Translations under genes and position numbers: made by a program
In this document: in pieces, positions 1 to 12,281 of the stretch
How positions within the stretch are numbered: the stretch's first letter is position 1
How the letters are laid out: each line of letters opens with the position of its first letter
Origin: Planoprotostelium fungivorum
Taxonomy: Eukaryota > Evosea > Variosea > Cavosteliida > Cavosteliaceae
DNA: 57,934 nt
Reading direction: 5' to 3'
NCBI GenBank assembly: GCA_003024175.1
Contig: MDYQ01000181.1
Span: 1-57,934, forward strand
The notes under the pieces: model-generated
What the model was told of the DNA's origin: nothing
Database searches by the model: none
Seen by the model: the letters and a program-made list of their open reading frames with translations, nothing else

Positions 1-437
1 CCACATAGGAAGCAACCAGCAGTCGTCACTCTTCTTTATCATTCTATGGGGTCTAAGGACCTCAATATGAGACTGAAAGCCCACAAGCCCATTTCAAACT
101 TGTACAGCTTAAGACATCCCTCTGGTGCACACAGGTACGTCTTGTGTATATTTATATTATGTATACTTGCAGTCTCTTCTTTCATGTTCAATCAATATTT
201 GAATCCTTGTACATGGTCAGTCCCTGAACGGTTGACAAGACGTATCTTGTCTGCTTTGTTTGAATTGCCAAGCTCTGCGGATCATGAGATCAAAAAAAAG
301 CCACTTTGTTGGTAATACAACAGCCCTTACCATACAATTCCTTATGCTTTCCCAACACAGTGATAGAGTGGTGTATACATCTAACAGGCTGAATGTGCAA
401 CTACAAAAATTAGAAAATTGTAATAGAAGAGATTGAT
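1..437. other. Intergenic / window edge, no gene recognised
   Basis: No reading frame here resembles a known protein, and no tRNA or repeat was seen. The stretch lies downstream of the minus-strand gene that stops at 438 and probably holds its 3' UTR plus the edge of another gene outside the window. Confidence 0.4.
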
Positions 438-1886
438 CTAAAGACAGCTCACAGTTTTGATTCCAGCTGACCAATTACCAAATAACACTGAGTCCAGAAA
501 TGCCTGGGGAATTTCCCAGTATTGTAGATGATTGTCCACCTCTTGAATTGCTACAAATTGTTCCCAACCGCTATTTTCTATGTCGATTGTGTACCCTTGA
601 TAAACATCCAGCTCAACCTGATTTCCTGAGTCAATATTGCAATTCCAGGATTCTTCCTTGTTGGGGGTGTCACTCTGGGTGTATGTCAACCTCTTCCAGT
701 GACCTCCAATCTCATGGATGAGTATAGTGAACCAGTACAGGCTGTATAATTGGGCCACCTCTTGATCAGCATTCTTGCTTCTATTCCATATTATTAACTA
801 GCGTAATCAGTTTATCATTGGAATGATAATGATCCATTTATAGACTTACCCATTGGGGAATGATCACATGACCAGTTTTGTCATCCATCAGGGGCAGATT
901 ACAATTCTCCTCAACTTTAATGGTCCATTCTTGAGGTCTGTGCAGAGGTTGCTCTCCCTCTAACTCTGGGCAGTCTTGTTGAATGAATATGTCTGATGCC
1001 TCTGGGAATTGCAAGTACTTCTGGAAGATGGCAAGGGCCACCATGAATGGGATGTTTGTCTCGTAGTCGTTGGGCAGATTACAGCGTCCAAAGTTGGTGA
1101 AGGTTCCAGGTGGTAAAATTGTGAGGTCACCATACGTGTATCCTTGTTTAAATCAGTATACTACCAACAGCCAACAATTCCCAGGGCTGATGTATGCAAG
1201 CTAGAGCCTGAGAGGCTCATAGAGCCCCATAGAGACCCTGGAGACACTGCAGCGAGAATATAAAGGAGAAAAAGAGAAGAAAAAGAGTTGAGACTCACCG
1301 GCAGGGGCGGTCTGGACGGGAGGAACTATGGCATCTCTGAGTTCCTCCCAGTCAGCGTCGGTGTTGGCAACTTGAGCATCTGCGTACCACACGTCGATGC
1401 AGGCGTCATCAACAGTGATGTCGTTGAGAATTCTGAAAGCTACCTTCCCACGGAATGTGGTGTCGTAACCGTTGTTGCGGTGTTGTTGGATTAGACCGTT
1501 GAGTAGACCTCGGTTGGGGTGTGTAGCAGTGTAGGGCATCTGGAAAATATAGTCAGAATGTAAAAGATGAACTACGTCTCAAGAGGTAGAGGCCAACGTC
1601 TAAGCGTATGAATTTACCTTTGAAATATTCGAGGTGATCGGCGACGGGATGATAAGGACGAGAGCTGTGATGGGTTAGAAACTGGACAGATGGCAGAAGG
1701 AGAGTTCAATTTGGAAGTTTATCTCGAAATGTGATCTCTAAGACACGGACGACGAGCGTTTACCTGTCCTAGCCACACTGGAAATTGAAAACGAACAAGA
1801 GTGGCTTGTGTGATATCTTCGCGATAATTCCGGACAACGGCCCAGCCCCGCCAGAATTCGATCGGTTTGGCTCGTGAATTGCCCAT
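438..1886 (-). CDS. Hypothetical multi-exon protein
   Basis: I do not recognise this protein. The last exons join well. The exon ending ...PAG (donor near 1300) continues in phase into GYTYGDLTILPPG. The exon ending ...IIPQW at about 848 joins LIIWNRSKNADQ through an intron of about 52 nt, with the acceptor at about 796, and runs to the stop at 438. The start ATG at 1886 gives MGNSRAKP, whose Gly-2/Ser context might permit N-myristoylation (inference). The 5' junctions between about 1540 and 1720 could not be made consistent in phase and may include another small exon. The product is soluble-looking, with few cysteines, several Trp/Tyr-rich blocks and no transmembrane segment. An HEIGGHW motif near the end looks superficially metalloprotease-like (HExxH requires HEIGH), but the spacing is wrong, so no enzymatic call is made. 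Confidence 0.55.
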
Positions 1887-2037
1887 GTCAAACCCCAGTT
1901 GTCTACGATGGATCACCAGAGATGATATGAGGACCTGCTATTTATACCTCCATCTCACAAACACCAACGATCAACGAAGTAAGAGATGTAAAAATATGAA
2001 ACCTCTCATTCCCACTGAGCTGTTTAATGCATCATCT

Positions 2038-5000
2038 TCACTCGTACTGAGTCAGTGCGTAGTATGCTCCTCCCTGTCTCCTCTTGTACCTCACAATCAG
2101 GAATACAACCACTCCAATGAGGACCACTCCAGCGATGGATCCAACGACAATGCCAGCCACTTGTGGCTTCGTAAGTGTTCCATGACCACTCTGATCTGAG
2201 CTTGGCTCGGTTGTACTTGTCTTCGGCTCAGAGCTTGTCTCTGTTTCAGATGTGCTTGTCTTCGGCTCAGATGTGCTCGTCTCTGTTTCGGATGTGCTTG
2301 TTGCTGTTTCGGATGTGCTTGTCTTTGGCTGAATCGTAGTCTCCGTAGTTGTATCTACGATGCCATCCACAGACGCAACGAGGATGCTGGGCAAATTGTT
2401 TGTCTTAGCCGACTCGGCAAACTTGTCTTCTCCCCCACTCTTCTGCTGCACCACAGCTGCGATCAGTGCCTTCTTCGCCTCCGTTGCCTTCATCTTTCCA
2501 TCGCTCAGCGTGATGACGCTCTTGACCTTCTGCGCTCTCTTGCCAGCCACACTCTGACTCTCCCAGCTCTTCACGGTCACTGACTCGACTCCCGTCTGTA
2601 CCACAGCTGCAATCAACTTGGGAAGGTCTGCACGGGTGATGTCACCCACGAATGTCATCGTGACGTCCTATCATCTGTCATTCTCTTCGTTCACTAGTAT
2701 GCACCTCACCTCAGTTGTCGATGTCGATATCCATCCAAAGAACTCGTGTGTCTCATTGTAGATGGTGTCTATGTCTCTCCAGTCGTACAAGTGGGGTAGT
2801 CTGTAGTCAGCTGCGTAGAAGCTGAACTCTTCGGGCAACTCTTGTTCTTTCGACAAGAACAGCTGTAACACATCAATCCTCATTCTCCTCGCAGCGTCAT
2901 CCTCACCTCTACAAAGGGTATCTGCATGTGTACATCTGTGGGCCATGCCTGTAACACATCCTCTCCTTCCATCTGATAATATTTCGAGACTGATTGTATG
3001 TTGATATCGTTCGTGATGAAACCTGACGTCTTCAGAGACTCCAACTCATCGTCTCGATTACCTCCGGGGAAGGTAGAATAGCTCATCTTCTCTTGTCCTG
3101 GTATTCCTCCAGTCACAACTGTTCTCACGTGCTCGTGTAGAGTCGATATCAACGTCGTGAACATGGCGCAAGCTGATCCACACAGACCATCCGATAAGAT
3201 GAGGATCTGAAGGATGTCAATTATGGCGAGAGGAAGAGGTCGTTCAACGAACCTCATTGTAGTTCCTCTTCGTTCCGTTCCATATATCAGTGGAATCCAG
3301 ACACGATCGTTCGAGGTAGAAGCGAGACGAGTGAAGAGATGTCGAGTTGGCACGCGTCACCTGCTTGACGTCAGTCTTCCTGTTACCACTTGGCTTTGTG
3401 CATCTCACATTTATGGGTGTCCACCACGGATGGTCGGCTCCCTCCACTGACTCGTAACGATCCGGTCCGAAATAAAGGAAGGTATCGGGTGTCATGTTCA
3501 TCGACTTCTGCTGCATCCTCCAAGTCAAGCTGGACCATTTGAAATCGAATATCATGCGTGGGGGCGGGGTTGCCTGTATTACATCAGTGTCACGAGATCT
3601 ATCACGATTCAATCACCAGGTAGCGGATGAGCTCCATAGCCTCACAGACGAGACCTCCACCGTTACCAGACACATCGATGATCAATTTCTTGTGCGTGTG
3701 CTGTGGTAGCGTCTGATTCAGCTGTTGATTGACTTTGACTCCAAAAGAGGGTATCTTGATGACGAGAGTGTCATCGTTCATCTCCTTCACAGACACCTGT
3801 GACATTGTCAATCACCATCTCAGTATGGATATCGTCATCGTTATCCACGTACGTTTTGGTCTCCTAGCAAGAAGTCTTCTTGTCTCTTCTTCATGGCGAA
3901 CACTCTCGATTCTTCTCCATTCAAACTAGCTTCTCTCTTCTTCGTATATTCACTCGTCTGGTCACACTGAGACAGATCATCTGCACTCTTCAGTCTCCTC
4001 CTCCATCCACACACTCACCCGCAACAACTGTCAACCATGGAAAGCTGAATGTCTTATGGTCTTCCATCTCCAACGTCACATTCTCTGGGAAGCCACCCGC
4101 TACGCCCGAGTGAAGCATTCGAATGGTAAACATCTCCATGTTGAAGATCTGATTGAAGTTGACCGAATCGTCTGCGAGGGTTACCGTTGATCATTTTACG
4201 GCGGGAGTGACACACCTTTCGAATAGATTGGATGAGATCTGGCAAAGTCGATCAGATGCTCCGTAGCATCATCACCGTTGATCTTCAGAATCTTCTTGCC
4301 AACGTAAGTCCTAAACTGAACTCTTTTCAGTCCCAAATGTGACCCACGCTATCACCTCTGTCGTGTTCCAGAAGGGAGCCTTGGGTATCATCTCCATCTT
4401 ACCATCGAAGAATACTTCTCTCAGATAGATCTCTGGAAAATCTCCCACGGCTGTCAGATTGAACGGTTGAGCCACGATGCTATTGAAACAGCTTGGCTTG
4501 GTGAACTGAGTGTGAGCATCAGCCAGGGGAGCAGTCACATCATCCGTGATGCTCTGATAGAAAGAGAAGGCTCCGATCGTGCTGTCGTTCGCTCTGCTCC
4601 TCAGCTTCTCGATCGCAGCGTTGATGTCATGACTGTATCTCATCGTCACGTGTGATACCATTATTACGCATTTCACTCACTCTAACTTTCTCAGTGGTGA
4701 CTGATCAGGTGTATTCTTAGCCAGATCAGAGAAGGGATACATGTCCATCATTCTCTTCACGTTGTCTAACACCAACCTCTTCTTCTTCTCGCTCAGTGGT
4801 ATCTATCAACGTCACTCAGATATCAACGTGACGTCATCACCATGTCAACACACTCCTTGTACTGTTCCAAGGAGGTAATGGCGATGCCTTTCATCATCTT
4901 GAACTGACACCTCTGTGGAAGCTCGTAGGAGGGAAATTTTTCTATGAGTTGATGATACAGTGTGTCCTTGTCTGTCTCGTGAGAGAATGTGATGGAGTTT

Positions 5001-7082
5001 CCCGTGTTCGATGACTTGAACTGGTCCGGATGACTCCTGTCTTGTTCACTGTAATACTGTACTGGTCAGAAATAAAGCGCATCAGATCTTCCTTACCTCG
5101 GTCACTACCGTTTCCATGGACACAGTGACGGGCCATCTGGCGGGAACGTCATCTCCTGTAGCATTCCAGTGCTCTGCCTGTCTGAACATCTCTTCGTCTG
5201 TCACCACCATACCTATCCTCTTTGTCACAATTTCTCGCGTGTGATGTGCGATACAATCGATGCACTCACCACTCGCTGAAGTCGCGTAACGTAGGACACT
5301 GTATGTGGACCTTTCAGAAAAGATGGTGACACCGTGAGAAGACAGCTTCGCGGTCAATACTGCACAGGCAGACATGCACAGACCGTTCGACAAGACGTAC
5401 ACCTGTATACTCGTCAGGTGATCCGTTGAAGGTGTGATGAGTGACGCATCATGATGAGGGTCACCTTCTCGAAATATGGTTTGTGGTTGATCCAGGGACT
5501 CGGTGCACACTTCCTCTTCCTCAGAGTCGAAAAGTTGTTCGTCGAATTCGCTCGCGTCAACTGCGTCACGTGTCATCTACGATGGTATTGTAGATCTCTC
5601 ACCTGCTCCACGGACCACACGGAAGATCCATCTACAGTCTCCCACAGGTGATCACCCAGCATCACGTCATCTGAACCATTTGTTGCCTCAGCCATCTTCA
5701 TCAGCTGTAGAGTGTAGTTGGAATACACGATGTCTTCCCAGATCGGGTCAGATCCTCCGGTCTACAATTAGATCAGATACAGATGAAACGAGAAAGTAGA
5801 AGGATCACCAGATAGTCCAACAGATACTGGGCTTCACAGATGGATCCCTTCATGTTGTCGATCACGTCTATGATGACGTTCTTGTATGTCTTGTTCTTCT
5901 CTTCGAACAGTCTCATCACCTCCGCGTTCGTTCCATTCTGAAGGTGAGGGAGTACCACAGCCACCGTGTTATCATCCACCTCTCTCAACTGCAACTGAAT
6001 CAACATTTCAACACAGACGATGAGTCACCTGAACAGGTGACACAGGTTCGGTCACTTGCTTCGTCGCAGACGTGTGAGGGGCATCACAGTCGGACAGATT
6101 TCCTGTCACGAGTGAGTCCACCACCCGATCATCACTCGATCATCACCGTTGATCTCAGCCACGAATGGAAATTCGTACGTCTTTCCCTCGATGGTGAAGG
6201 TGAGATGTCGATATGTGCTGGTGGGGAACGGATGACCATCACGGAGAGATCGAGTGTCGATGAGATTTTTGGCTATGGTCAATATTCCGTTGATGCTAGA
6301 GTCTGTCTCACGATCAGATCGGCTGATCGAATGAGATGGACATCTCACCGCGAGTGAAACCTGGGGTGGAGTAGGGTAGAACTGAAAAAGAATATTCGTC
6401 GAGAGCTGTGCTGCCTGATAGCTTTTCGATGGTCTTGCCTTTCAATCCCCTGATCTGTTTCTCATCAGCAACCGTCCACTTTGTGAAGCGCTGGGCACCT
6501 GCTCTAAGACTGTATCGTTACCGAACTCAGGCCAAGTTCGGACGTCTTTCACGTAGAGGTTACTGGTCGAACCCGTGCTGGGTCTACTACCTTCCTTCTT
6601 TGCGATGATCAGCGGATGGTAGAAGGTGATATCGAAACACTCGGGTAATCTGAACTTGACGTTCGGATCCATCAGTCGGTCGATGAGATCGCTCAGACGA
6701 GAGTAGAATGAGAAAGCTCTGTCGGAGTCGTAAGTGTTGTACCAAGCGATAGACTGAAAGGCAGCCTCTATGTCCACCCTGAGTGAATGCTTTAGATCGG
6801 ATCCTGCGGCAGTGCATATGCAGACTCACTGAGATACGTAGACTGGTGTTGTGGCTCCTTTGGCGAGGATGTCACGGAATGGATAGCTCCTCAACAGATT
6901 GCGAGTGGTGTTGAACACTTTGCTCTTCGTCTCGGAACTAATGGTTGGCTGTCGATCACCTCGTCAGCCGAACGATCTTCATCTATCGAATATGGTAGAA
7001 GTCCGATCATGCCTCCCAAGACATCGATTGTAATAGGTGAGAACTGAGGATGCGTTGTGCACAAAACTGAGGAGGTTGTCAA
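2038..7082 (-). CDS. Tandem double S41-family peptidase-like type I membrane protein
   Basis: Two homologous S41 (tail-specific protease, fungal UstP/CPAF-like) units follow each other in one continuous reading path. Unit 1 (about 7080-5090) has the substrate-strand segment IIDVIDNMKGSICEA and the serine motif LSNGLCMSACA. Unit 2 (about 4930-2700) has IIDVSGNGGGLVCEA and LSDGLCGSACA. The families' usual N-terminal helical domain occurs in both (...YPFRDIL and ...YPFSDLA). The join is open: VTE at 5098 splices into YYSEQDR, then continues through the end of unit 1 (EKFPSYELPQ) into the start of unit 2 without a stop. After unit 2 comes a Ser/Thr/Glu/Pro stalk of TSTSE repeats (about 2195-2345), a transmembrane helix (AGIVVGSIAGVVLIGVVVF) and a short tail ending in LTQYE. 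The 5' end is unresolved and no signal peptide was located; a further upstream exon is likely. Unit 1 has lost the GNGGG glycines and may be catalytically impaired. Confidence 0.75.
2195..2345 (-). repeat. Ser/Thr/Glu-rich stalk repeats
   Basis: Short degenerate coding repeats of the type TSTSE / TETSTSE / PKTSTSE lie just before the membrane helix of the S41 protein. This is typical of an O-glycosylated extracellular stalk. The DNA repeats are imperfect copies of about 18-30 nt. Confidence 0.8.
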
Positions 7083-9692
7083 ATAACCGGGGAATTACTT
7101 TCTCACTACGTTCCCTTCCAGAAGGTCAAGTTGCAGCTGAGGTAGTCGGTTATACGCACCGATATGGTCCGAGTAAACAACCTAAAGCTGTCTCACCCTC
7201 TGAGATCCTGGACTACAATATGGACTGGAGCGTTTTCTACGATAACAGAGCCTACAAGAACTGTCTGAAAGAGGATAAGATATTGCATAACCACATTTGG
7301 TCAGTGGAGGGGAGCCGAGTTCAGTATAAAGAAGTGAAATGCGGACGGGTGAGGAAGCACACAATCATCCGATTCTATCAGATGGTTGACTTTCCTCCTA
7401 TTGATCATTCTCAATAGGATGGGCTTATCACCTTGAAACAAATCAGAAATACGATCGAACAGTATCTCGATGATCTCGTCTGCCCGTTCATGGAAGGCTC
7501 ACCCATCCATCTCATATTGGGTGTCACTGATCATTGCACCATTTGTGGACGATACGCTCAAGAACGACATTGCAGACTGTCTCAAAGCGGAGTTGAGGGC
7601 ATTCACACCTCCAATACCTTTTGATGACGTCAGCGTCACTATCTATCATATCCAAGAACCCTCTGATGGATACGTGAAATACATCACGTATCAGAGTCAA
7701 TCAAAGGATGAGAGAAGATGTGAATCAGGAAATGCCAGGTACAATGTGCCGTGATGAAGACAAAGGAGAGTGGTACATCAAATTCAATGCCGCCCACAAT
7801 ATCAAGCAGACCCAACAGTGTAAATTTGTGGAAGAAAAGGATGTACCACCCAATTTGAGCGTCATGCAATGATATGTCATAGAGATCAAACTCCAACCAA
7901 GTGGAAGAGGCAAGACGACACCCATCACATCACGCCAACTGAAGGGATATCATTTTGCACCGATTGACGGAAAGGTGATCATCTTCATATACACTCGTGA
8001 GTTGATATCATCAGCTATCTGTGACAGAGGATATCCTTCTATTATATCTACGAGCACACTGCCGCTTACAGAAGTCCGAATTGAAGACGTTGTTCAGCGG
8101 CGCGAATCATGTCATACTTATCAGCGACGACGACAAGCATGAGCTTCCAAACGCTCTAGTCCACCTCAGTACATGTCTTCCCAACTCCGCGATATATCAC
8201 GACAAATGTCTCTCAAAAGGTGAGGAAGGATGTGAATGTCAACTGATGATCGATATAGACTTGAATGATTTCAAGTTCACACACCGGCACACCCTTGTCA
8301 TCATTGATGTAGACCATACTCCGGCTGAAATTTGTATTCCATTGAGTACCAAGACGAGCTCTCCAAAAGGCCTTACCTTGGGTGTAGTCCTTTATGGAGG
8401 AGACATCAAAGTAAGAGGCTCCATTCTTCATGAATTCTGAATGAGATCCAGAGGATAAGACATTACCTTCAACTATGTCCATGTGTCAAGTATGTGATAT
8501 CAAATATGTACTAGCATCCAGAATCTACAGGGTCACACGGCCTCTTTTTCACAACTGGCTGCATCGAACCCTCTATAGACCCCACAATGGTGAAGAGATG
8601 GTTCATGGGAGAATCAATGAGCCTTCAAGAGCTTCAGATGATTGCTCGAGTAGCACCCAAACTAGAGTCCTACCATAGCAATCTCTCTTGGATTCGAGAG
8701 TTCATCCTATCGAGCACAACAGGTACACACATTCTCAAGCTGATCAAAGCGACTCCAGGCAGTGGAGCATCAACTATGCTACAGTGGTTGGGAGTAGAAC
8801 TATCCAAAGACCCTCACACGACAGTGATGAACTTTTCACAACAATCATTTTTGTGGGACAAGATACTACTGCCCTTCCAAGGAAGAACTCATCACACGGT
8901 CATCATCACCATCGATGAGAACAACTCGGAACCACCAAGTGGTCTGCACATCACGGGAAGATTGATCGTACTCATCGTAGACAAGTACAATGGCAATGAA
9001 CCAAATGTGACACCATATGTCCAATGGAAGGACATCGACTGTTTGCAAAGATTTCTTCGACGATACTACCCGGACTCAAAAGTCATCTCTGAGGTAGCCA
9101 AGAGAGCACGAGAGGCAGTGGACAACCCTTTTGACAGACACTTCTTTTCATTTGTATGCGCTGCTGAAGAGGATCAGCATGATGCAGTGGCATGGGTTTG
9201 CATGATGATCAATCAATGGACAGATGATTTAATGGACTTCTTCATGTGATTCGGTTTTTCCGGTTGGTAGTCAAATGGTGCATTGAGAATGGATCACTTC
9301 TCTCCCGACTTCTGGAATATGCACGACAATAAAATTAGTGATCCAAATGCATGGATCCCAACCAGAAAAACCAAATCACGTGTTCGAGTCAATGGTCTTT
9401 GGATGTCGGCAGTTACGCTTCCCTGTGGAGAACACCGTTCACTTGAATGGATCCATATTGCATCTTCATCTGGCATGACGCTATGAGCGAGATCATCATG
9501 CGACAGGTACTCCATCTGCCCGGACCTCACAGTAAGAGTGAGTGTGATACATTCAATCATATCTTTCAGAGTGCATACAAGACCTTTAGAGGATCAGAAT
9601 TTTGTGCCATCATGGGAGATTTTTGTAGAAATACAAATTTTCTCCATTACCTCACTGAAGACAAGGTGAGAGAGATCATCTACTCATCGTGA
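7037..9692 (+). CDS. Hypothetical multi-exon protein with a degenerate P-loop-like motif
   Basis: I do not recognise the family. Coding segments at about 7100-7417, 7470-7872, 7873-7975, 8021-8440, 8587-9249 and 9283-9692 are long, same-strand and punctuated by GT/AG signals, so they look like exons of one or two genes, but not all phases were resolved. The 8587-9249 exon contains TPGSGASTML, which resembles a Walker A loop with the Lys replaced by Ala, followed about 85 residues later by a hydrophobic strand LIVLIVDKY that could stand in for Walker B. This may be a decayed or inactive NTPase (inference). No membrane segment or signal peptide was seen. The start is unresolved and its first exon may overlap the divergent S41 gene. 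Alternative: two adjacent short genes. Confidence 0.4.
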
Positions 9693-9859
9693 TTCACATG
9701 ATGCAGTGCTATCAGTGTGTGGAGGACATCGTTCAAACCAAGGTGAACGATCTCCAATATCAGACCCAAAGGAATACGAGACTGCTAAGGAGACGACCAT
9801 CTATCTGTGTGTGGCGCGATCCAAAGCACACCCAAACAAAAAAGTTCGATTTATTCGGT

Positions 9860-12023
9860 CTAGTCCAGATTCATGTGCTTCTTCAGCTCCTTCTTGTAGT
9901 CGTCGATGGTGCCCTTCCATGGCTCAACTCTTCCCTTATCGCACAGCCAGATCTCCTCGGCAATCTTAGAGATCAATCTCATGTCGTGAGACACCAGGAC
10001 AACTCCTCCGCTGAACTCGTTGATGGCAATGGCCAGTGAGTCGATGGTCTCGATATCCAAATGGTTCGTGGGCTCATCCAGCAGGAGCATGTGAGGCTCT
10101 CTGTTCCCATTCAGCGACAATGAATGACACAAACTCACTGATAAGCCATCCAGCAGAAGACGAGACGAGACTTCTGTCCATCAGAGAGATGCTCGATGAT
10201 CTGGAACTGCACGTCTCCAGAGATTCCGAATCTTCCCAGCCAGCTGGACATTCTCTCCTGAGTGAGACCGGGGAACTCTCTCATCATGTACTCCAGGGGT
10301 GTCTCCTTCATGTTCAACACGTCGATGAAATGCTGTGTGAATCTTGCGATCTTGAGGCGGTTGTGAGGTCTGACCATACCGTTCGTTGGGATCAACTCAC
10401 CAGCCATCAACTGAGTAACGTCAGACAAGAGATGAACAAGAGACAAGAGATGAACAAGAGACAAGAGATGAACAAGAGATGAGAGACTGACCTTGAGGAG
10501 AGTGGTCTTTCCGGCTCCGTTGGGACCCACGAGAGCGATTCTAGATTGAAGATCTACACCGAGATCGATCTTCTTGTACAACAACTTCTGTCCTGGGTAT
10601 CCGAAATCGACCTCCTGGAATTGGAGCACTGGTGGGGGCAGTTCCTCGGGGTCTGGGAAGGTGAAGGACAGCACCTGTTCCCATCAGTCTTCTCACCACT
10701 CTCTGTCCTCACCTTGTCTCGGTGCACCCTCTCTGTCAATCCTTCTCTCTCCATCTTTGCTAACACCTATTGCCCTTCAGTCTTGTTTCCTACAGGTGAG
10801 ATACGCGAGATGGGAGAATGTCAAATGTACCTTCTCCTTAGATTGGGCTTGTCTAGCGAGCTTGGCTGAACCGTGACCGAAACGAGCGATGTACTCCTTC
10901 ATGTGTTTGATCTGATCTTGCTCCCACTGGTACTTCTTGCTCTGGTTCTCCTCCAGTTCGAATCTGCGGGGGTCATTCTCTGGAAGGGTGGTGTGTGTCA
11001 CCTGGTCTTGATGTATGCGTCATAGTTACCGGTGTAGTACTTGAGATCCTGCTGTGAGAAGTGAATGATGTTGGTGCAGACCTCGTTCATGAAATCCTCC
11101 GAGTGGGAGACCATGAGCAAGATGCGGTTGAAGGTCTTGAGGTACTCCTCAAGCCACACGACAGCCTCCATGTCCAAATGGTTCGTGGGCTCGTCGAGCA
11201 AGAGAAGAGTGGGCTCCAAGAAGAGGGCACGAGCGAGGGAGATACGCATACGCCAACCTCCAGAGAAGTCTCTGGTCTTCTTCTGTTGCATCTCCTTGTC
11301 GAATCCCAGACCAGCCAAGATCTCTCCTGCCTTGGCCTCAGCGGCACCAGAGTCCATCTTGTCCAGACGATCGTAGATGTCCATCAGCTGAGTTGAGATC
11401 TCCTCTCCATTGTCTCCGTTGGCGATCTTGACTGGGTCAGAAGTGTCCACACTCGTCCCTCACCTCCTCGTCTGCCATCATATCAGACAGCTTCTGAGCC
11501 TCGGCCTCCAGAGCGATCTTCTCGTTGTCGACTGACATGACGGCCTTGAGGGCAGTGACATCACTGGCCTCAACTTCGTGAGAAAGGTGATAGATGTCAA
11601 CGTAGCCAGGGATGGGTACCATGCGGTGACCGATGGCCTGCAAGAGTGTCGATTTACCACAACCGTTGACTCCGATCAGTCCATAGCGACGACCGTAGTT
11701 GAGAGTGAAGGTGGCCTCCTTGATGAGCTCTCTTCCGTGAAAGAGAACAGTGAGCGTGTCGACACGGATATCACGTGATCTTGAGGCACTTCCCACTGTC
11801 GCTGCGGCTGAGGCTGCGGCTGAAGTGATCGTGATGTTGGCCAACAGATCCTGCAGTTTCGCATCTCCTTCTCCTGCCTTATGTCGTCAATCAAGGAAGG
11901 AGATTCAATTGTACTGACCAAAGAGGAAGTGAATGTGTTGGATGCTTGCTTAATCTCTGGTGCAGCAGGGGCTGATGAACCCTTTCCTCCCTTTCTTCCA
12001 GCTACGCTTCTCTTTCCTGCCAT
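9860..12023 (-). CDS. ABCF2: ABC transporter F family ATPase, ABCF2/Arb1-type
   Basis: This is a soluble twin-ATPase of the ABCF family, whose members act on ribosomes in biogenesis and translation control rather than as transporters. The first cassette has Walker [10 protein letters not shown], signature FSGGWRMR and Walker [13 protein letters not shown]. The second has GPNGAGKTT, signature LSDGQKSR and [11 protein letters not shown]. Between them lies the ABCF linker ([24 protein letters not shown] within about 10780-10990). The C-terminus ends [11 protein letters not shown] at 9860, with no extension. The N-terminus from the ATG at 12023 is basic and Ala-rich ([15 protein letters not shown]). 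Splice joins checked include [16 protein letters not shown], where the intron begins GTCAGTACAATTG. One intron carries an 18-nt minisatellite. The best relative is ABCF2, based on the '[13 protein letters not shown]' region and C-terminal layout. Confidence 0.93.
10425..10478. repeat. 18-bp minisatellite, three copies
   Basis: The unit GACAAGAGATGAACAAGA occurs three times head to tail without mismatch at 10425-10442, 10443-10460 and 10461-10478, followed by a partial copy. It lies inside the ABCF2 intron directly after the second Walker A exon. Confidence 0.95.
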
Positions 12024-12281
12024 TTTTGTGTTCTGTCCTGAAAGTTCCGTTTAATGCCTGTGTCGAGACGCATCGGTTGATCACCTTATGATGCCAGGTC
12101 GAAGAATGGGTTGATAAAGATGGAATCAAAATGCAAAGAGTGTCGAATTTGTGCAACAGAGAAGGACCTTGCTGTTTCCCTGTTGTTCAGATTCTCCTCT
12201 TTTTCCAGTAGAAGGAAAAGTGAGAATGGTTCATTGTAGATCCGGATAATTGTCCAATTTTTTCTCCGAACATCACATCAC

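Noticed and set aside
1201-1539. HEIGGHW and nearby Trp-rich pieces as a zinc metalloprotease
   Set aside because: HExxH spacing is not met and no third ligand was found.
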